A stretch of 64,000 nt of DNA from Rhynchonema sp. JSB1_4 (lineage: Eukaryota > Nematoda > Chromadorea > Monhysterida > Xyalidae): assembly GCA_030248065.1 (NCBI GenBank), contig JASAMV010004792.1:1-64000 (forward strand), read 5' to 3'. Shown here piece by piece: positions 58,863 through 64,000 of this stretch (positions are counted from its first letter, which is position 1; each line of letters opens with the position of its first letter). The position numbers and the translations under genes are program-made. The notes under the pieces were generated by a model that worked only from the letters and a program-made list of their open reading frames with translations, made no database searches and was not told the DNA's origin.

Positions 58863-59556
58863 GCTTAGCAGTGGAAAACAGCTGGCGTCATGTTTGTTTG
58901 AGTGTAGGCGTAAAGTTTGTTTTTCATCTTGTACCCAAGCCTTTTTTCATCTGTTTTTTCTTTTTCGTTAAGTTTGTTGTCCTGATTCTATTATTCTCTC
59001 GTGCTTAAAAAATTCTGATGAATGGCTTGTCGCGCACTTTTAGCTGTTTATAATATTTATTTATTTTATATAGCGACTACTATGTATGTACATGCATACA
59101 TACATACTTTTCACTTCGTGCCAGTGCTATATCGTAAGAGGTTTTTAATTTTTTAAAAAAAAAAAAAAAAATTTTAAAAAAGCACAAACATTAATTTTAT
59201 TTTATTTATTTTTAATAATTATTTTTTAATTTTTTTATTTTTTATTTTTTTTTTTTTTTAAAAATATAAAATAATTTTTTCATTTTTTTTTTTTTAAATT
59301 TTTATTTTTTTTTTTTTTTTTTTTTTTTTAAAAATTTACTTTATTTTTTTTTATCTTTATTCTTTTTAAAAAAAAAAAAAAAAAAATATTTTATTTAATA
59401 AAATATAAAATTTTTTTTTTTTTAAAAAAATTTTTTTAAAAAAATATTATTTTTATAAAAAAAAAAATTAATTTAATTTTTTTTTTTATTATATTTTTTT
59501 TAATATTTCATTCACTACCGACAAAATCGTGACGATAAATATGCAGCAATTCGAAC
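58863..59556. repeat. Spacer with a long A/T-only tract
   Basis: From about 59140 to 59505 the sequence is almost purely A and T, made of alternating poly-T and poly-A runs of 5-23 bases. On its left side a CATACATACATAC stretch near 59095 is present. No gene. It separates convergent kelch gene 2 and the TGF-beta gene 1. Confidence 0.8.
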
Positions 59557-61769
59557 TCAACAGCCACATTGATTCACAATCATATTCGGTATGAGTGATC
59601 TAACAACAGCACCTGTGTCGGTCACATAAACCACCATCAAAGGGGACAGACGTGTGGGACGACAGCAGGGAATCATGCGACGGTCGAAAGAGCGACCTGA
59701 AATTGCTTGAATAATTTTTTCAAAAACATTCGTAAAAATATGAAAGCGATCATAAAGATACCGACCTCTGGCGTGCTGAAACATCGCAAACCGCTGCAGC
59801 AGGTCGGAGTTTGGCTCGGACATTGCACCCAGCACGCATTCGCCGGTGCAGTAGCCAGCGACGTATTTTCTACAAAATTAAGAAAATAAGCTATAAATCA
59901 CAAATGATTTTTTAAATTTAGTACATTCGCCTACTTTGGCGCAAGAATCCAATCGCCCCATCCGAGGCTCTCGAAATCGACCAGCACTTTCTTCAAGCAA
60001 CACTGTGAGTCCCGCGTGCATTCACTTGCGTCGCCGACCATGGCTGTTCGATTGCTCACATCTGCAGTCTTCAGCTGTCGGAAAAAATCGACGCGATTTT
60101 GGTCGGTTTCCAAATGTGACGACAATGTTCTTTTCGCGTTTTTTACATCAAAATGAGATGGCGTATCTAATGTTTCACGCTCGTGTTGCACTAGATGCAA
60201 CGTAGCGGTTTCGTTCGGTGCACTGCTCCACCAATTGGATAGAACGGAACCGTAGGTTGCGACCTAAAATGTCGAAAACGAAAACTTTTAATGACCGTTC
60301 TTCTGCCCATAAAACTTAATGACAATCACAAGTCATTCTGAGATCTGTTCTGAGTCCCAGTTGCCCACCGCTTAATGATTTACGTACCACGATGCAGAGC
60401 GTGGTACTTTTAAAAATTCACACAACGTTTCTGTTATCATGTTTGCTATGATTGTGTGATTGAGCGTTAGTGGACATTTTGGTTTTTCCAAGTTCAGTAA
60501 CAATTAGGTTACAATTGGTGCGTGTGTGAATACCCCAAACAAATTAGCGTACACCTGGTCAGCTTTGTCACGAAGAAGCACCTTAAGAAAATCTCACTTT
60601 CAATTCCAGACTTCTGGATATCCCTGGTTGTCCATCCCCATCATCCTTCAACCACGTGCTGATATCGACACTCAACATGCGTTTGCCCTGATCTGGCAAG
60701 GAGGCCAGTCCGATGGTCCGATTGTTGCGTCGATTGATGACCACAATCAAAATTATGTTCGAATTCAAATTTGAATGTTGCTGATGGCGAGAGAAATTGG
60801 AATTCAAAAACAAGTGCAACACGGCTGAATCGTAATAGGTCGAGATTGGGTTGTGCTGATGGTGGAAGGATGCCAACACGCTGTGACCGTCAATGGCTGA
60901 AAGCAAAAAGTTGATGTGAAAAATGTTTGGCACAATTGTGGCGTGGCCACAACAAACTCAGAATTAAATTATGAACGACACAGCAATGACCTGTTGTATA
61001 TATAACCACAAGGCACCCGAATATTGGAACCAACCTCTAAACTGTGAGGCGACCGTGAACATTTCCGACACAGCAACAATGCGACCGCCGTTGTCGTTTG
61101 TCGATCGTTTTTCAGTACCGTGCATTTCGTCATATTCGTCTAGTAATCTAGACATCAAAGTGGAAAACAGTAACAATGTACCTACAACTGAGTTGGCGTT
61201 TAATCTGGGAATAAGGGATGCCATGCCTTATGAGAGCAATAAGATCTCTTCTAATCGTTTTTCAGATTACGTAGCCATTTGTTGCACTCGCACTGACGAT
61301 AACAAAACGAAAAGGCCACGCTCACCGCTGTCAGACTATTGTAACCTGCAACAGACAGAATATACCAACAGATGATCTCCATCATGGTCAGTCAATCAAT
61401 TAATGGGCATGATAGCGTCACAATTTCAACTCCAAGTATGTACTGCGCATGTGGCGTTTCATACCTGATCATATCCGACGCTTCCCGTTTCCTATCAGCG
61501 GTCACCGGTTTTGGTCTGTCCATTAACCCCACTTTCCACAGCAACGTCCCTTTTTGCACATTCACTAATGTTTCATCGGACTCAGCTGCTGCTGCTGGAT
61601 TGGAAGGGGACTGGGGCTCAAGTATGGATGACATTTGATGACATGATTCGCATGATGGCTTAGTTGGACTTGGAAATGTGCAGAATATGACACATAATGC
61701 GAAAACGTTCGTGGTTCGTTTCTGAATCGCACCTTTGAAGAGAGGCATATTTTCGATTGAAGGCAACAT
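59557..61769 (-). CDS. TGF-beta superfamily ligand 1, myostatin/activin-like
   Basis: Secreted dimeric growth factor, made as a proprotein and cleaved. Exons on the minus strand: about 61769..61425 (N-terminus; VFALCVIFCTFPSPTKPSC may be a signal sequence), about 61149..61030, about 60898..60592, 60263..59935, 59869..59766, 59696..59557. The prodomain ends run through SNRTAMVGDASECTRD; a clear RXXR site is not obvious in the part I can read. The mature domain shows ECTRDSQCC, then VDFESLGWGDWILAPK, KYVAGYCTGEC, MIPCCRPTRLSPLMVVY and NQCGC at the stop: the cystine-knot spacing of the GDF8/GDF11/activin group, to which nematode DAF-7 also belongs. The first exon junction is the least certain. 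The second ligand gene lies 1.3 kb upstream in the same direction. Confidence 0.85.
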
Positions 61770-63082
61770 CGTTCGTATACTGTCAATGTTCGACTATTAC
61801 AAAGCACAAACTGTGCAAAAATGTTGCATTGGAGGGTTTCGACCTGGAGGCAAAAAGGTCTCTGTGTGGGAACCAACTATGCAGGTTAGCAAGCTTAGCG
61901 TCTGGATGACTTTTTCTTCATGTGTGTGGGTGTTACTCATGCTCCGCTTTTAGAGGTCGTGTAACGCAATTTTTCACCTTCTGTTGGACGTTTATGCAGA
62001 TTATTGTATCACTTACGTACTATATGCGTAGTCTTTTCTACTATTACCTATGTGTTGGTAAACTGATCAGGATCGGGACACAGGTTGTCTGGTTCAGTTG
62101 CGCAGTTTTATCTACAACTGATTGCTGTTGTTGGCCGCATGTTTCACCACAGAAAGCTTAGACCGGTTGACCCGCTCGACTGGGGGTATGCAAAATTTGT
62201 ATGACCAAAGAATGTTATGTCAGTCGAATGTGTCAACGATCGGCGTCAATCAAATGTATGGTACAGGGAAAATTCAAAGGAATTAAAACTGCAGACATCA
62301 AGACCTATTTCTTATGCCGGCAAACAGCAGCGCACTGACAAAATATTGAAGATGAACTATACTGCCATGCACTAGAAAGTCCGAGAAGCGCGAAAACAAA
62401 GCAGGGCAATAATAGCTTTTTTACAAACTTTGCGATATTATTTGGGTACGAAGGTTTGGATTACAAATATGTACTTTGGGTAGTTAATGACTAGGTAACG
62501 AACTTTTGGGATGTGTTCGCCAAAACGATATTACTGTCCTTCATGGACGCACGTCCCCGCATGCCAGTGTTCAGCCCAAAAGTGCGTTACGAACAAAATA
62601 CATGACATTTATGACATGTTGTCGACAATCACAAGAAATCATGGTAAAAAACATGAAAATGAAGCACTTCAGGAATCAATCGCATTGATTCAGATATCAG
62701 AATGAACCCATCAAAATTTTGCACACCCGAAACGAATTATGATACACGCTTGATATTGAACCGGTCGATGGGCAACAAAAGTATATGAAGAAAAATACAT
62801 CACGGACAATCAAATAACGTGATTGAGATACAATACAAGAAGAAACGATCATTGTGTAAAATCTGAAACTGAACAAATATTGGCTCCAGATATAAATTAT
62901 GCATTCGCCGACTGTTGCCTATAATCAAGGGTAAGATCAAGGGCTTTAATTTAGGCCCAAGTAAAGCCAATTTCAACGCCAATAAAGTCAAACAACAATA
63001 TTAGCGCCACATTTACCGCTTGAACTGTTCACAGTTTGTCAATTTACGGCTAAAATTGTGGTCAAAGTGGTCCATCACACAT
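61770..63082. other. Spacer between the two TGF-beta genes
   Basis: 1.3 kb without a supported gene; only short frames (for example 62506-62705). It should contain the 3'UTR of ligand 2 and the promoter of ligand 1. Confidence 0.45.
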
Positions 63083-63782
63083 TCAACATCCACATCCCCG
63101 GACCACAATGTCAGTGAGCACAGTCCGTTTGATGGTGTGCTGGTCTTCTCGAAATACAATGGTCAAATTGCCCAGCTCGCCACGCGGCGAACAGCACGGC
63201 AGCATTGCGTCATCGTACCAACGCTCGTTCACGTCACGTACGTTGGTCATCTGTGAATGTCATGTCAATCAGATTATGTCAGTCAGTCATGGGTTATGCG
63301 AATGCGTCAAAAAATGTCTGACTCGTGTGGCCATCTGGTACATTACTACTGATGATGACCTGGTACACCACCCGTCTGGGAAAATTGGAGGAAACCGGTC
63401 ACCAAAGAGACACATTGCTGTACAATTCACATGCTATACGCAAGGCAAGTCTCAACGCCACAGCACTCACATGCGTGATCAACGTTTCCCTGGCATTTCG
63501 CATCATGTACTTGCAATTGCCGGTGCAGTAATTGGCCCAGAACCCATCCGGTTTGATCACCCAGTGTCCCCAACCGATCTCAGTGAAATTGATGTAGAAC
63601 GGTTGGACACAACAATGACTGAATAGTTGGGGGTAGCAGTCGGGCTTGGCAATTGGTGGACCACCATTGTAGTAGGAGGACTGCGTGCGTCGACGTCGAC
63701 TCGGTGCCCGACCGTGTTGTAGCTCGATGAACGGACGGTGCAATGATGTGGACAGGTCGAGGCGCGCGATGCCGCCCGACAG
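63083..63782 (-). CDS. TGF-beta superfamily ligand 2, C-terminal part (5' exons beyond the window or unrecognised)
   Basis: Exons 63782..63471 and 63250..63083. The first begins within the prodomain (LSGGIARLDLSTSLHRPF) and carries an RAPSRRRR furin-type cleavage site. The mature domain follows: PDCYPQLFSHCC (extra N-terminal Cys as in activins and TGF-betas), FYINFTEIGWGHWVIKPDGF, ANYCTGNC, then MLPCCSPRGELGNLTIVF and VVRGCGC at the stop. Introns split the mature domain at a different residue from ligand 1 (after LITH). The acceptor TTTGCAG at 63783 shows that more coding exons lie upstream (right), at or beyond the window edge. Secreted signalling ligand by family; receptor class not determined. 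Confidence 0.85.
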
Positions 63783-64000
63783 CTGCAAATTGTGCTCACA
63801 CTGTGCATACTCAGAGATCGCAGGTCAATGTCACGTGGTAAGGAACAATGGAGAACTTCACGCTGGTATAGAGCTGTGGTATATATAGTGCTGTTTCATT
63901 CTTCCATCTTTTCAAATCTTCAAATAATACTCGTGTGACATCATGTGACAACACGAGGCCTACAATTACACAAGTTTGCTCCTTTTCAACCCCAGTTGTC
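63783..64000. other. Right edge, upstream part of TGF-beta ligand 2
   Basis: 218 bp. Likely intron and possibly more 5' sequence of ligand 2. A CTATATATACCAC string near 63876-63890 (complement) could be part of a promoter or of an intron; I cannot decide. Confidence 0.35.

Overview
The window is animal nuclear DNA, most likely from a nematode. The genes are split by mostly short (50-600 bp) GT-AG introns. There are tandem FAX/CDR-type glutathione-transferase-fold genes, an FMRFamide-receptor-type GPCR, and a degenerate array of GCCTAA units (complement of the nematode telomere unit TTAGGC). The species cannot be named. I rebuilt the gene models by eye, joining exons by splice signals, reading phase and family similarity.

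Left part (1-34.0 kb), mostly minus strand. A basic Lys/Arg-rich protein of unknown function runs off the left edge (start at 337). Next is a 17-exon CDK11 (PITSLRE kinase) gene, 18770 to 630. Its 9.4-kb intron contains, on the opposite strand, a complete six-exon peptide-receptor-like GPCR gene (8432-11311). Another CDK11 intron holds a gag-only BEL/Pao LTR element (13302-15850). After 1.5 kb of A-rich spacer comes the cohesin loader NIPBL/Nipped-B (34006 to 20242, about 39 exons), with a 411-bp hAT-type MITE 27 nt from one acceptor.

Middle (34.0-39.3 kb). This is a gene-free nest of miniature inverted-repeat elements inserted into one another, several with intact 8-bp target duplications. 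Most elements carry their own private reiterated motif. The nest abuts the telomere-like array, and a tRNA-derived sequence with A box, B box and T-run follows.

Right-centre (39.3-50.2 kb). An ankyrin-SOCS box (ASB-type) gene lies on the minus strand. Two FAX/CDR-like paralogs lie on the plus strand. Between the paralogs sits a 687-bp TRIM retroelement: 271-bp LTRs, primer-binding site, polypurine tract, ACTG target duplication, and a tRNA-like gene inside each LTR. An intron-bearing cyclopropane-fatty-acid-synthase-type methyltransferase gene follows.

Right part (50.7-64.0 kb). Two divergent kelch-repeat genes point away from a shared 1.8-kb spacer holding a foldback MITE: a type II membrane protein on the minus strand and a probably secreted protein on the plus strand. 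Then come a long A/T tract and two tandem minus-strand TGF-beta ligand genes, one myostatin/activin-like and one with an RRRR processing site that is cut by the right edge.

Several otherwise good genes contain isolated 1-nt frame conflicts in or near homopolymers, and one Pao LTR copy carries 11 missing bases. Uncorrected assembly errors are a real possibility.
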